Positions 22,704-33,500 of a stretch of DNA of 64,000 nt are shown here, one piece after another. Numbering within the stretch: the first letter of the stretch is position 1; each line of letters starts with the position of its first letter. Below the pieces are notes generated by a model. The model saw only the letters and a list, made by a program, of their open reading frames with translations, was not told where the DNA came from and did no database searches. The stretch covers positions 5,360,855 to 5,424,854 of the forward strand of contig NW_015622544.1 of the NCBI RefSeq assembly GCF_000835495.1, in the 5' to 3' direction. A program made the translations under genes and the position numbers. This DNA comes from Cladophialophora immunda (taxonomy: Eukaryota; Ascomycota; Eurotiomycetes; Chaetothyriales; Herpotrichiellaceae).

Positions 22704-23160
22704 TCATCTCAATCGCACGGAGCCCTTGAGACGATTCCAGAAGGACGTGACCCATGATCTTCCTGGCGCTTCGTCCAGCTCCCTGATCAAATCATCATAG
22801 TGGGAAACATTGCTTTTAGGCTGGCGGACAGATTGCGGGAGAGGGTATTCCTTCGCGTATCGATCTTCAAGCAGCGAGTACAGAGCATTGACTTGTCGCA
22901 TTTCTTTTTGCTCATTAAATGGTTCGACAGGCGTCACGAGGGCATCGTTAGACTTGGAAGAAGCCGCAGCAGGAGCAGGTGATTGGAGCTTTTGCAGACG
23001 GGACTGCATGACCTTTTGGAAATGGACATGAGCCGGGCGGACACGGTCGAGGGGCCATTGCTTGATGATGTGCGCCCAGTGCTTGAAAACGACCTAAACA
23101 GAGATGAGCTGGGTTGACTTGAGGTCCTCTTCCTGGACTTACCGACTGATTAGCTGCCAT
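22704..23160 (-). CDS. CBP6: Cbp6/UQCC2-like mitochondrial complex III assembly factor
   Basis: Exons 23160-23143 and 23093-22704 give 135 residues. The first coding exon has only six codons (MAANQS) before a GTAAGT donor, and the acceptor (TTTAG) restores VVFKHWAHIIKQWPLDRVRP. This start, the WP.D motif, the central YSLLEDRYAKEYPLP and the later YDDLIRELDEAP follow the pattern of UQCC2/Cbp6 proteins. Members bind the nascent cytochrome b and the mitoribosome exit for assembly of ubiquinol-cytochrome c reductase. No strong presequence is seen, as is common in this family. Similarity was judged by eye from a short protein, so the assignment is good but not certain. Confidence 0.78.
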
Positions 23161-23673
23161 GGTGAGGCTGTGGGACAGATTTTGAATTGTCAGTCGTCGG
23201 AGCTAGGGGCTGCTCTACCAAAAGATCGGACAAGTTCATTAGCAATACTTTGATGACGCCCTCTAGAGCGCCCCCGAGTCCTGTAATCAAATGCACCAGG
23301 CTATACCGGAAACGGGCATGGCGGTGGCGGATGATGGTCGATCCAGTGTCTGCCCACAATAACAAGGCCGCTTGCCCGCTGGGTGCTGGGCGTTATTAGG
23401 GCCTTTGAGCCAGCCTGCGCCTGTGCCCTCTGCCTCTGCACTCGGTACCGTCAGGATCTCAACACCGCCCTCGCCCTCGCCCTCGGGTCTTCGTCCTTCC
23501 ACTTCCACATCATTCCTTCCCTCACCTCGTCCATCATCCCCGGCTTCGCGATTTCCCTATTTCCCTATTTCCCTCATACACACCATCCGGCTTTCCTCAG
23601 TTATCCTCAGAACTTCAGTCTCCTTCATTCTTCAGCGCATTGAGGATACACCTACGGGGTTGCCTGGCCTGAA
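23161..23673. promoter_or_regulatory. Divergent promoter region CBP6 / BSD2
   Basis: A 513-bp interval separates two divergent starts. The BSD2 side is pyrimidine-rich and includes a short tandem repeat. Confidence 0.4.
23551..23574. repeat. Tandem repeat of ATTTCCCT, three copies
   Basis: Three perfect 8-bp copies lie in the presumed 5' leader of BSD2. Confidence 0.9.
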
Positions 23674-24841
23674 ATGGCCCCTCAACGATATGAAGCAGTA
23701 TGTTATTCTCTACCATCACGGCCTGGTTGGCCAGTCACATCACTAACACTCCTCAGCTAAACACGCACGACGACGACGTCGATTCTCCTGTCTCTCCAGA
23801 TACTCCCCGACCCATTCCATCCTCCCCTCCACCGTCATTCCGGTCCAGAGCCTCCTCACCTACCTCCAGGCGCCTATTAGCGCAGGATCCGTTATCTACT
23901 CACGCCGATCAAGATCATTTAGAGGACACTTTTGACGATGGCGAGGGCTCCGATGTCGAGAATGATGGCGACGACAGACAACGATTGATGAGAGCCGATA
24001 CTGGACTCTCCAGACAAGATGCCTCCCCCTCATCAACCTCTGTTCCCGATACCCGGCCGGCGCCTACGATTGAACGAAGAGTGACGGAACTCCCCGTCTT
24101 CAGACCTATGCCTGCATCCATGAGAGCCACCGATGGTGTTTTTGCAAATTTATCCGCAAAACCTGAACGTGGTGACCAAGTTGAAGAAAAGCCTCCTGTA
24201 CGTATAAGCGCCCGAAACACTCTCCACACGATGACACTGACTATTATTAGACATATGAACAAGCCGCCGCTGATGCGACGCCTCCTTACTGGGAAACTAC
24301 TATTCTTGCGCCTGGAATGTCCTCGGACGAAGTCTATGTCGACGGTCTGCCCGTTGGATCTGTCTTCTCGTTTGTGTGGAACGGCATGATCTCCATGTCC
24401 TTCCAACTTGTCGGATTCCTGCTCACTTATCTACTTCATACCACTCACGCCGCCAAACATGGAAGTCGTGCCGGCCTAGGCCTGACCCTTGTACAATATG
24501 GCTTTTATATGAGCGGTTCCAACGATGGCCCATCCGACACTGGAAATCCGGGACAGTTTTCAAACTCCAGCCCGCCAGATCCGAATAGTCACAGCTTTGA
24601 CCCCAACGCCGTCAATGGCGGCGGAGATCAGTCTTCCGGAGGAAGCAGCGGGATGGGTGGTTTCACCAGCGCAGATTGGATTTCCTACATTCTCATGATT
24701 ATTGGTTGGTTTATTTTGATCCGGGCCGTATCAGACTTTTTGCGGGCAAGAAGGCATGAGGCCCTGGTTTTGCAGAGTCCCAGTCGAGGATTGCCTGTCC
24801 CAGTTGTCGCGGAGGGCGAATCTCCTGAGCAGACCGCCTAA
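23674..24841 (+). CDS. BSD2: Bsd2/Ndfip-like membrane adaptor for a NEDD4-type ubiquitin ligase
   Basis: Exons 23674-23697, 23757-24197 and 24251-24841 give 351 residues. The N-terminal ~150 residues are acidic and disordered. The 24,198-24,250 intron splits a PPxY motif: PP is in exon 2 and TY in exon 3 (PPTYEQAAAD), followed by PPYWETT. The conserved DEVYVDGLPVGSVFSFVWN and at least three membrane segments (SMSFQLVGFLLTYLL; GLGLTLVQYGFYM; ISYILMIIGWFILI) match the Bsd2/Ndfip family. In yeast Bsd2 recruits Rsp5 to sort metal transporters into vacuoles, acting in Golgi and endosomes. A Gly/Ser-rich loop lies between the last two segments. Confidence 0.9.
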
Positions 24842-25480
24842 GTCTTGTCCTAGAAGCATTTTGTTCCCAGAGGGTCTATGGCTTTCTCTCGTTGGACGAA
24901 CGCACCTCTGGATGTGTCTTGTGTGTAAATATAAAATGCATGCTTGTGGAATGAACTGAACAACAGTCATCCCTTTCCCGAGAATGGCAATGTTATAAGA
25001 GAGGTCGATTCACCGATCTAAGGAAGAGCAGAAGAGCAGAAAAGGAATTTCCAGGACATGAGGAAAGTTGAAGTCAATTCGGTCTGAATATGTCTCTCTT
25101 CGGAGCCAACGTCCTGGTGTTCTTTTTCACTCGGGAACACGCCTCTCCAGAGTTGAGGATTCTCCTGCAATGTCTTCGAGTCGCCGTGTGCATGCTTGCT
25201 GACCTTGATCGTGACAATCTATCTCTTTCGGCGCCTGATTTCCATTGCCGATACTTTCTCCGCTCAAGCTCAACAACGATCTTGCGGATGTGCACAGCTA
25301 ACGAAGCTTTTTTTTGTTATATCAGAGGCCGTCAACATCTACGTGTTCGTCTCATATTGATCTTGCTTCTATCCATCTCTTCGCTCATTGGGCTTTGCTG
25401 ATTCGTTCTATCTGACTTGGGTGCGTGGCTAGTGGCTTGCGAGGTATCTGGCTGGCTTGATGGCAAACAGGGCAAGCGAC
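24842..25480. other. Intergenic between convergent BSD2 and THS1
   Basis: This 639-bp stretch holds the 3' regions of two convergent genes. No further gene is supported. Confidence 0.5.
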
Positions 25481-28141
25481 CTAGTGAGTCATGTCGATCT
25501 TGTTTTCAAGCCTCCTCTCGTCACGCAGCTGGGTCAGCCTCTCCAGCGCCTTCTCGAGCGGGATCAGTTCGCCCATCTTCTGCGTGGCCGGGTCGTCTCT
25601 GTTTCGAATGTTGACGGTGCGGGTTTCCTTTTCTTTCGCGCCGACGACTAGACACACAAGTCAGTACGGGGGTGCAGCGGCTGGGAAGAGTAAAAGAGGG
25701 GAGAAGAAGAGAAAGAGTTTCCCGTAAAGTCTTGGGTGAGAGAGGGAATACGTACCAAAGACGAAATTATACTGCGCCAGCTGCCCGTTCCGGATCTTCT
25801 TCTGCAGCGTGTTCCCACTGACGTCGATGTCCACGTACATGCGCGCCTTGTGGAATATCGCCTGGATCTCTCGCACGTAATCCTCGGCGGACTTCATGAC
25901 GGGGATGACCAGGATCTGGCGAGGGGAGAGCCAGAATGGCCACTTGCCCGCAAAGTGTTCGCACAGGATGGCGATGAAGCGCTCAAAGGAGCCGATGATG
26001 GCGCGGTGGATCATGACGGGGCGCGCCATGCCCGGTGCTGGTGCCTTTGGATCGCGCTCGCGGTGTTCCTCGGACTGCTGGGCGATGGCATCGCCGGATT
26101 CGCTGGTGCGGTATTCGAGCTTGAAGTTCTGGGGGCCTTGGAAATCCAGCTGGATGGTCGCGCACTGGAACTCTCTGCCCAGCGCGTCGGAGATCGTAAC
26201 ATCAATCTTTGGGCCGTAGAAGGCGCCGTCCCCCTCGTTCATCTCCCAGTCGTCACCGCGGAAGTTGATGAGAGCTTGCTTCAGGCGAGCCTCAGCAGCG
26301 TTCCAGTCCTCCAACGTGCCCATGTATCCTTCGGGCCGGGTGGAGAATTTCAGCTTGAACTGAAACCCGAACAGGCTGTAGACGTGAGACATGAAGTCGA
26401 ACAGCGCCTCGATTTCGGACTGCACCTGCTCGTTGGTGCAGAAGATGTGCGTGTCGTCTTGCTGGAACTTGCGTACCCGGGTGAGCCCAGAGAGAGCACC
26501 CGAGGCCTCATTACGATGAAGGACACCAAAGTCTGCCACCCGCCAAGGGAGCTCGCGATAGGACCGCTCTTCGTCGCCGAACATGACGCAGTGACCCGGA
26601 CAGTTCATCGGTTTCAGGGCGAAAACGCCCTTGTCCTTATCCTTGATTTCCGCGAGAGGGGTTTTGCCGTCTGGTTTCTTGTCGCTCAACGGCATGGGTT
26701 CGGCAGAGTCATCCTTCACTATCACCCGGAACATGTCGTCTTGGTAATGTTGCCAGTGGCCCGAGGTTTTCCATAGGTCCACGTCGTACATGTTGGGGGA
26801 CTGGACCTCCTGGTAGCCGCGTTCCCAGTATTGATCGCGAAGCATTTGTTGGAGGGCGTTGAAAATGCGAGTCCCATGGGGTAGTAAGAAGGGTGAACCG
26901 GGAGACACCCGACTGAACATGAATAGTTTCTGTTGTTGGCCAATGACCTGGTGATCGCGCTTCTTGGCCTCCTCGAGGAAATGTTCCCAGTCTTTCAGTT
27001 GTTGTTTCGTGGGGAAAGCGACGCCGTGAATGCGCTGAAGGGAGTCGTTGTTCTGGTCGCCCAGGAAATACGCGGAGCTGTTCTTCATGATCTTGAAGGA
27101 TTCGATTTTGCGAGTGTTTTGGATATGCGGCCCCTGGCACAAATCCACCAGTGTGCCGTTGCGGTACACCGTGGAGGACTCCCCGTCGGGCACAAACTTC
27201 TCAATGTAGTGCATCTTATATTTGCTGTAGCCAAACATCTTGCGGAGGTTGTCCTTGGAGACTTCGAGACGTTCGAAAGCTTGTTTGTCCTTTGCGAATC
27301 TCTTCGCACGGTTCTCCAGAGAGGGCCACTCGGCTTCACGGACGGCTTTGCCAGGTTCGAGCGCCATGTCGTAGAAGAAACCCATAGCCGTAGGAGGGCC
27401 ATGGGAGAGGCGGCAGCCGTACTCGTGCTCGGCACATTCACCAAGCACGTGGGCCGAAGAGTGCCAAAAGACATCACGGCCTTCGGGGTCGTCAAACGTG
27501 AGGTATGACACTTTGCTGTCCTTTTCCAGCGGCCTGTCTAGATCCCAGAGTTGACCATCGACTTTGGCCACCACGACTTGACCAGCCCGGTCTTTGGGCA
27601 GATTCCTCAACAGGTGACCCGGCGTGGTTTCCCAGGCCTTGCCCTCGACAGTGGTCTCCTGGCCCGGTGCGGGAACGAGGTTGACCTGAATTGTTGGTTT
27701 CTCCCTGCTGGCGAGTTCTTCATCACGCTGCTTCTTCAGCTGGTCGAAGAGCTGGTTTCTTTCCACAATGAAGTCAGGGAGTGATTTGGGCGCTTGATGC
27801 GCCGCAGGAGGCGCCGCTTGAGTAGACATTTCTTTCGGTCTGTTGGGAAGTTTCTTGGTGGAAGTTGGGCTCACGGGTCTCTTTGATGTGTTGGCCTCAG
27901 GGGCAGATGAGTCAGGGCCAGCGGAGCCGTTTTGAGTCATACCGTCACCTTTCAAAACCCCCCAGAGATCGTGAGGATTGAGGCTGACTTTCTTCTGGTG
28001 GCTCATAGCGAAAGATCGGAGTGGAGATGTATGGAGATTGAATATTATGCCACCTGGGTGGCACTGGTGGGTATGGGAACGTGTGGCAGTCCGTAAAAAT
28101 GAGGTGTCAGTCACGTGCCGTCCGACCACCGCTCTAAACAT
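25481..28141 (-). CDS. THS1: Threonyl-tRNA synthetase, probably dual-targeted
   Basis: Exons 28141-25756 and 25647-25481 give 850 residues. The order is an N-terminal leader, TGS domain (~residues 145-215), tRNA_SAD editing domain (HSSAH near 226 with its second His-rich motif), class II catalytic core (GVLHRNEASGALSGL; FQQDDTHIF) and a C-terminal anticodon-binding domain (PVMKSAEDYVREI to FVFVVGAKEKETRTVNIRNR). The last 55 codons lie after a 108-nt intron. The first ATG opens a basic leader without acidic residues near the start (MFRAVVGRHV..RTATRSH), and Met46 begins MSHQKKVSLN. Two starts could give mitochondrial and cytosolic enzymes; this is inferred. No second ThrRS is visible here. Confidence 0.94.
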
Positions 28142-28225
28142 GGAGATGCAGATGCAGCTGCAGCAAAATTATTTTCCCCAAGATTCAAGGACAGCCTGCC
28201 ACAACTCCCGCTGTCCACAACAACA
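28142..28225. promoter_or_regulatory. 84-bp bidirectional promoter between THS1 and GAR1
   Basis: Only 84 bp separate the first THS1 ATG from the GAR1 ATG. Leaders of both genes must lie in or beyond this space, so transcription of THS1 from downstream of its first ATG is plausible. Confidence 0.55.
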
Positions 28226-29154
28226 ATGGCCTTCCGAGGTGATGCGCGAGGACGTGGCGGATTCAGAGGTGGTGATAGAGGAAGAGGATCGTTTGGTGGA
28301 AGAGGTGGAGGTAAAATAATCTCTCCCCCCGAATCTCGAAATTGCGCGCACTTTTCCCTGCGGCGGAGAAATGTGACTGACTGGTGGTGGTGAGCAGGGC
28401 GTGGTGGGTTTCAACAACAGAGCTTTGGACCGCCTGCACAAGTCTTTGGTAAGGGCCTGGATGTGTCTGCGACTTGTTCGAGACTAATTTTGCTGTAGAA
28501 ATGGGCACCTTCGTGCACGCCACCGAAGGTGAAATGGTCTGCGAGTCCGTCAACGCAAAGATACCCTATTTCAACGCCCCCATCTACCTCGAGAACAAGG
28601 TACAGAGACCCTCTCCGACTTGTCTGTACCACTCTGACCGGTATAGACTACCATAGGGAAGGTGGATGAGATCTTGGGACCCATCAACCAAGTCTACTTC
28701 ACAATCAAGCCGCAAGAGGGGATTCAAGCGACGTCGTTTAAGAAGGGTGACAAATTCTACATTGGAGGGGACAAGTTATTACCGCTGGAGAAGTAGGTCT
28801 GAACTATCTCTGGGAGAAGCGTCGCGTGCTAAGGATCGACCAACAGGTTCTTACCCAAACCCAAACCGCCGCCAGGTGAGTCTATTGCAGAGTCCTCTGG
28901 CATACGTGTGGCTTACACTTTGAACAGGTGCGTCAAAGGTCAGGAAGGCGGCAGGTGCACAAGGAGGCATGAGAGGAGGAAGAGGAGCAGGCAGAGGACG
29001 AGGGGCACCCGGCAGGGGAGCACCCAGAGGCAGGGGTTCTTTTGGTGGTGGTGCTCGAGGTGCTCCTAGAGGTGGAGGTCGTGGAGGAGCACCAGGGGGA
29101 CGAGGCTCGGCGAGAGGTGGTGGGTTTGGCTCAAGAGGTCGCGGCAGATGGTGA
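28226..29154 (+). CDS. GAR1: Gar1: H/ACA box snoRNP protein
   Basis: Six exons (28226-28310, 28398-28448, 28499-28599, 28647-28792, 28847-28875, 28928-29154) give 212 residues. Glycine/arginine-rich tails flank the Gar1 core: N-terminal [14 protein letters not shown] and a long C-terminal RGG region from about residue 150. The core has [47 protein letters not shown] and [22 protein letters not shown]. It acts in the nucleolus in pseudouridylation of rRNA as part of the H/ACA complex with Cbf5, Nhp2 and Nop10. All five introns have clear GT..AG sites and the phase is exact throughout. Confidence 0.95.
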
Positions 29155-29702
29155 AGCACTGTTTGACCTGTCAAATGTCTCTGCCTCTGTTTCGCATAGT
29201 ACCGGCGTTAGGAAGGATACCCGTGATAAAAGTTGTGTGGTCAGAGATGGCCTGGAACTGGGCGAAGGCTGACGGCGGTTACCAATACACATGGACTGAT
29301 GGTTCCCTTGTATTTGCACCATGGAATCCCACTCGAGATCTCTCGTCTGCGCGAAAGGGCTGGAGTGCCTCGAATTCTCCAGCATTGGCATCTTTGTTCC
29401 TGGCACGTGACGGTACTTTTTTCTTCCGTTTGATGGTTCCCGATGCCAAAAGCCACAGACGCTGCATAATGACGACACGAGCCGCACAGCCTGAAGTTTG
29501 CGTGTCGGTCCGTGATTGACTGCGGCTGTGCCTTGGTTTCTCAAAAGTCCCCAAATTCACCGCGTTCCTCGTGCTTTAGATCACTTTGTCTGTTGTCCGC
29601 TGTAGTGTCGCCCTGCTCGTTTCCTTTGCTTCTCTCGTGTCTGATCTTAGACCCTCATCTCTAGACTTGCCTTTCGCCTTCTACCACTCGAGCACCGAAG
29701 CC
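29155..29702. other. Intergenic between GAR1 and CHO1
   Basis: This 548-bp interval holds the GAR1 3' end and a pyrimidine-rich leader before CHO1. No other gene is seen. Confidence 0.5.
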
Positions 29703-30641
29703 ATGTCGCGACGGGCGGGGTCTACCAACGGCGGCGAGAAACAAACTCCTGCGCAACCCAAGGACAATGCTCAGTCGAAGCAAGCAATGCTGTTATCTCA
29801 GGACGCTGGGCATTTCAGTCTGATTAGGTGCGCTCGCCGGCACCTTCGGGTGCGGTCAAGACTGATCGCTTTGTAGGGCGCTTCATCTCGCTGATCTGAT
29901 CACTGAACTCAATGGTGAGCACGTCACAATGTCGAGAAACAGGATATTCATGCTAATACTGGATCAGGCTTCTGTGGATGTGCGTCTCTTACTACAGGGC
30001 TTTGGCCATGCAGCTGACCTTTATTCCAGTCATGTCCATTCTCTCCTCGATGCGGTACTGTCTCGCAGACCCGAGCGATCTCACAAATCTCTGGCTCGCC
30101 TTCGGTCTAATGCCATTCGGGCTGTTCTTCGACTTTTTGGACGGCAAGGTGGCGCGATGGAGAGAAAAGTCATCCTTGATGGGCCAAGAGCTGGACTCTC
30201 TTGCGGACTTGGTGCGCTCGGAAATTACACAACAGTTTGCTGGCATGATTCTGACAGCGTGCTTTCCAGGTCACATTCGGTGTTGCTGCCGCCGCCGCGG
30301 GATTCGCGATGGGTTTCCGTACAAACGTCGACCAGCTCTTCCTCGGCTTCTACGTCCTCTGTGGATTGACTAGATTGGCACGGTTCAATGTGACTGTCGC
30401 AATGCTACCGAAGGACAAGTCTGGCAAATCGAAGTACTTTGAGGGCACTCCGATACCGTTTGCTTGCTTGATAAGCTTGACGATGATGACGACTTGCGCT
30501 TGGTTTGGTTGGATACACGAGGATATACCCCTAGGGACTATCTTGAGTGGCACCGAGCTCGAGTTCCATCCCATTGTGGCCATCTTTCTCATCAATGGGG
30601 TTCTCATGACGAGCAGAACAATACATGTCCCCAAACCGTAG
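29703..30641 (+). CDS. CHO1: CDP-diacylglycerol--serine O-phosphatidyltransferase
   Basis: Five exons (29703-29827, 29877-29914, 29968-29979, 30030-30211, 30270-30641) give 242 residues. The enzyme makes phosphatidylserine from CDP-diacylglycerol and serine in the ER membrane. The CDP-alcohol phosphatidyltransferase signature D-G-x2-A-R-x8-G-x3-D-x3-D is complete at about residues 96-118 ([17 protein letters not shown]). Upstream [19 protein letters not shown] and downstream [11 protein letters not shown] and [10 protein letters not shown] are typical of Cho1. The third exon is only 12 nt; it is required to rebuild NGFCGFMS in frame. Several hydrophobic membrane segments follow. Confidence 0.94.
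29968..29979 (+). other. CHO1: 12-nt coding micro-exon of CHO1
   Basis: A four-codon-length exon lies between a 53-nt intron (29915-29967) and a 50-nt intron (29980-30029). Skipping it keeps frame but removes GFCG-type residues before the first conserved membrane region. Confidence 0.75.
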
Positions 30642-31402
30642 CGATCTGCCCGGGGCTGCTGCTCGACGAATGAAACACGGTGGAGGTGACGGAATATTGC
30701 GGGTTGGGCTGGACTCCGCGACAAAAACCCTTCAGCGTCTATGGGATATACGTGGCAATGGCATGGCGTGTGCTTGGGTTTACGCATAGCACACAATGAG
30801 GACTTGACAGAATTCACCGGGCTCTCCTCGATTCTTTTGCAATTGTATATGCCGCTGGCATACAGTCAAAAGCAAGATTCTTCTTGAGCGAAGAATCCAC
30901 CTGCCTGATGCAATCCGAGCATATCAACTTGTCAAATGTCCTCAAACCCCACAGCCTTGAGGGTCAGTCTTCATTCGCCCTTTCAGGTCTTTATGAGAAG
31001 ATGTCCCCGCGTCCTCTTTGTTCCCAAGCCCGCTTCTTGTCTCCCACCAGATCTTCTATGGCCTGTAGATGACTTTCGCTGACGCCCATGGGCGGCCGAG
31101 TAATCCGCGGCCGTATTAGACTTGAGAACACCAATGCAGTACATTGACTTGGTGCGTATAGACTCTTGCCTGCAAATCCCAAAGACTCTACACCGGTACA
31201 CGTTGCATCCCGCCCAGAAACTCATGCAAGATTCATTTCTGCAATAATACGCTCTGGTTTCATTGTCAGATTAGATTTGTCTTGGTTGCACTACATACCA
31301 CGCTCGTACGCCATTGAGGAACACAGGCTTGTTGTATGCAGAGCTCCCGACGCCCCCCCCCCCCCCCAAAACGAAAAAGTTTCGCTCAATGCCCCGCGGA
31401 TT
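30642..31402. other. Intergenic between convergent CHO1 and MRS2-like gene
   Basis: This 761-bp stretch has no supported gene. It contains a long C homopolymer listed separately. Confidence 0.5.
31353..31367. repeat. C15 homopolymer
   Basis: Fifteen consecutive C bases on the + strand. Its length is prone to sequencing and replication error. Confidence 0.9.
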
Positions 31403-32737
31403 CTAAAAGCGACGACCTCCGACCCTCGAGCGCTGGATGCCCTTTAGCGTCTGGATGCGCCTCAGACTCCTCATGCCCTGCATGGAGAAGATGGCGCTGA
31501 GGACCACGCAGGCACCGGCGACCCAGAAGAAGCCGTAGGGGGCGTCCTCGAGGTAGTTCAGGAGGTTCATACCGAAGAGGCCGGCGGCCATGGTCCCCGC
31601 GGCGAGGCCCAGGGTGTGGATGGCGATGCGGGCCTCGAGGAACATGATCTGGTTGCGCTGGACGGCGAGCGAGGAGCGGAACGTGTTCTCCTTCTTGCGC
31701 AGGATGTCGACGGCCGCCTGCGCCGACTCGACCAGCGTGTCGGCCGCCTTGTGGTACGCCTCCAGCATGTACTCGGCTTCCTGGTGGTCCGCGGTCGCGT
31801 GCGGCTTGCCCCCCAGGTGGTCCGACAGGTACATGCCGGCCAGGTCCTCGTCCGTGTCCAGCACCTCGCGGATCGTGTCGCGCACCAGCCGCGCCTTCTG
31901 CTCGATCTTGCTCAGCCGCCGCGTCCGGTCGAAGACGAGGTTCAGCCCCACGGCCGCGAGGCCCGAGTCGAGCTGCAGGCTCGCCGCCGACTCCTCCGCC
32001 TTGTGGCGCGCGTCGATGAGATCCTGCCGCAAGCCCGAGAGCACCGCCACCAGGGCGGCTTCCACGGCGCGCAGCTCGTACGGCAGTTCAGGCACGCCGG
32101 CGGTCTCGACCGTGGGGCCCGACATGCGCTGCTCGAATTCGCGGTAGAATTCGCGGTCGTCGGTTTGTGGCGAGGTGTCGTCGGCCTCGTCGTCCCGCTC
32201 ACTGCTGGTTTGCGGTTGATTGTAGATCAGGAGCGCCTCGTCCGCCTGGATGATCATACATAGCTGGAAGAACTGCAGCAGGATGGTGGCCGGCCGCACT
32301 AAGATGCGTGTCACCGCCTCGGATTTCAGGTCGATGTCCCGGAGATCTCGGTGGCGCAAGTCGAACTGCTCCCCGATCTCGGCCTTGGTGAGTTGCTTGT
32401 GCTCCCCGTTGAAGCGGCCGGACTTGTCGAAATAGATACAGGTAATTCTACCATTCTTGGTGTTTAAGCTAGACTCCGGCGCATCGAGTGCGGCGTCCAC
32501 TATCTCGGTATCTGACGAGATCCTTTGCGTTGACAACGCCGGTCTCGCAAACAAAGGCAGGCCAATGCGTGCATGTTGCCTCGGTGGTCTTTGCAGCTGG
32601 CGACACCCTAGGGCCCAGGTGGAAAGGAAAGACCTCCTTGGCAGGATCAGCAGCGGGCGAGGTGACAGCGTACAACAACACTCAAACGGGCGCAGCCTGA
32701 GCGAGGTCGGAACCCCGAGCTTGGTCCAGATTCTCAT
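31403..32737 (-). CDS. Mrs2/Lpe10-like mitochondrial inner-membrane Mg2+ channel
   Basis: A single frame of 444 residues from an ATG. An Arg-rich N-terminal presequence (~60 residues, almost no acidic residues) predicts import into mitochondria. The matrix domain (RITCIYFDKSGRF, DLRDIDLKSEAVTRILVRPATILL) and long helices are CorA-Mrs2 type. The signature FGMNLL of the pore lies near residue 388 between two membrane segments (AIHTLGLAAGTMAAGLFGMN; FFWVAGACVVLSAIFSM). Family members move Mg2+ into the matrix as pentamers. Which paralogue (MRS2 or LPE10/MFM1) cannot be decided. The coding sequence between 31.5 and 32.3 kb is GC-rich with strong bias. Confidence 0.92.
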   Translation of the reverse strand: MRIWTKLGVPTSLRLRPFECCCTLSPRPLLILPRRSFLSTWALGCRQLQRPPRQHARIGLPLFARPALSTQRISSDTEIVDAALDAPESSLNTKNGRITCIYFDKSGRFNGEHKQLTKAEIGEQFDLRHRDLRDIDLKSEAVTRILVRPATILLQFFQLCMIIQADEALLIYNQPQTSSERDDEADDTSPQTDDREFYREFEQRMSGPTVETAGVPELPYELRAVEAALVAVLSGLRQDLIDARHKAEESAASLQLDSGLAAVGLNLVFDRTRRLSKIEQKARLVRDTIREVLDTDEDLAGMYLSDHLGGKPHATADHQEAEYMLEAYHKAADTLVESAQAAVDILRKKENTFRSSLAVQRNQIMFLEARIAIHTLGLAAGTMAAGLFGMNLLNYLEDAPYGFFWVAGACVVLSAIFSMQGMRSLRRIQTLKGIQRSRVGGRRF

Positions 32738-33500
32738 AATTTATCCTTTCGTTTCATCACTGAATGCTTTCTACTTTCATTTCTGTGCTGCCGTTGACTT
32801 CGAGCATGGTTAGAGATCGGGTGAGACTGGTGAGTTCGGAGGACAGAGGATGATCAGTCAGGGTGATCAGCAGTCAAAGTCGCAAATCTGCTCGCCTGGT
32901 TTATTTATCAAGCGAGACAGCCTTGTGCAGACGAGGCTGAGTTATGACATCATGCCCTTGCTCCACTATCATCCGCCGTTTTGCTTCGTATCCAGCAACT
33001 CGGAGCTTCCCATCTTCGATTCTCCGGCTGCAATGCCGTTATGAATGGAGTGCCAGACTCAGGACAATCGCCTCACTGGGGCTCAATATCGCTACACGTG
33101 TCTTCTACGGGCCAGACCCTGGATGAAAGAGAGCATGGTCTGACTCAATGGACCTCTACGGCTAAGATCATAGGTCAAGACATCCAACTGCTGCTTGGAG
33201 ATGTGTTGAGACTAGGAGGTATTATTTCCCGGCGTGAGCTCTTAGATTCTCGCCATCCAGAACGTTTGTGCGGAACCTCCGGCAGGAAGAACAAACTAGT
33301 CCATAGCTGGCGGTATCGAGATTATAGAGATTCAGAGCGAGCTTTTGAACCAAAGGGGTAGAGGTGGGATTCATAGATACGAGAGAACCACAAGGCTACT
33401 CTCCAGCACCGCGCAGACTCATGAGACCTCCAGCCTCGCGGCGTATACCTTGATCCGAAATACCAGTGAAAGATATCGTTCTCGACGCAACAACCCTGCT
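32738..33500. other. Intergenic, 763 bp
   Basis: This lies between the MRS2-like start and the epoxide hydrolase stop. No supported gene, RNA or repeat was found. Confidence 0.45.

Noticed and set aside
25736..26776. 346-codon frame antisense to THS1
   Set aside because: It lies wholly opposite conserved ThrRS catalytic sequence and has no recognisable domain.
31616..32263. 215-codon frame antisense to the MRS2-like gene
   Set aside because: Arg/Val-rich reverse of GC-rich coding sequence, no domain.
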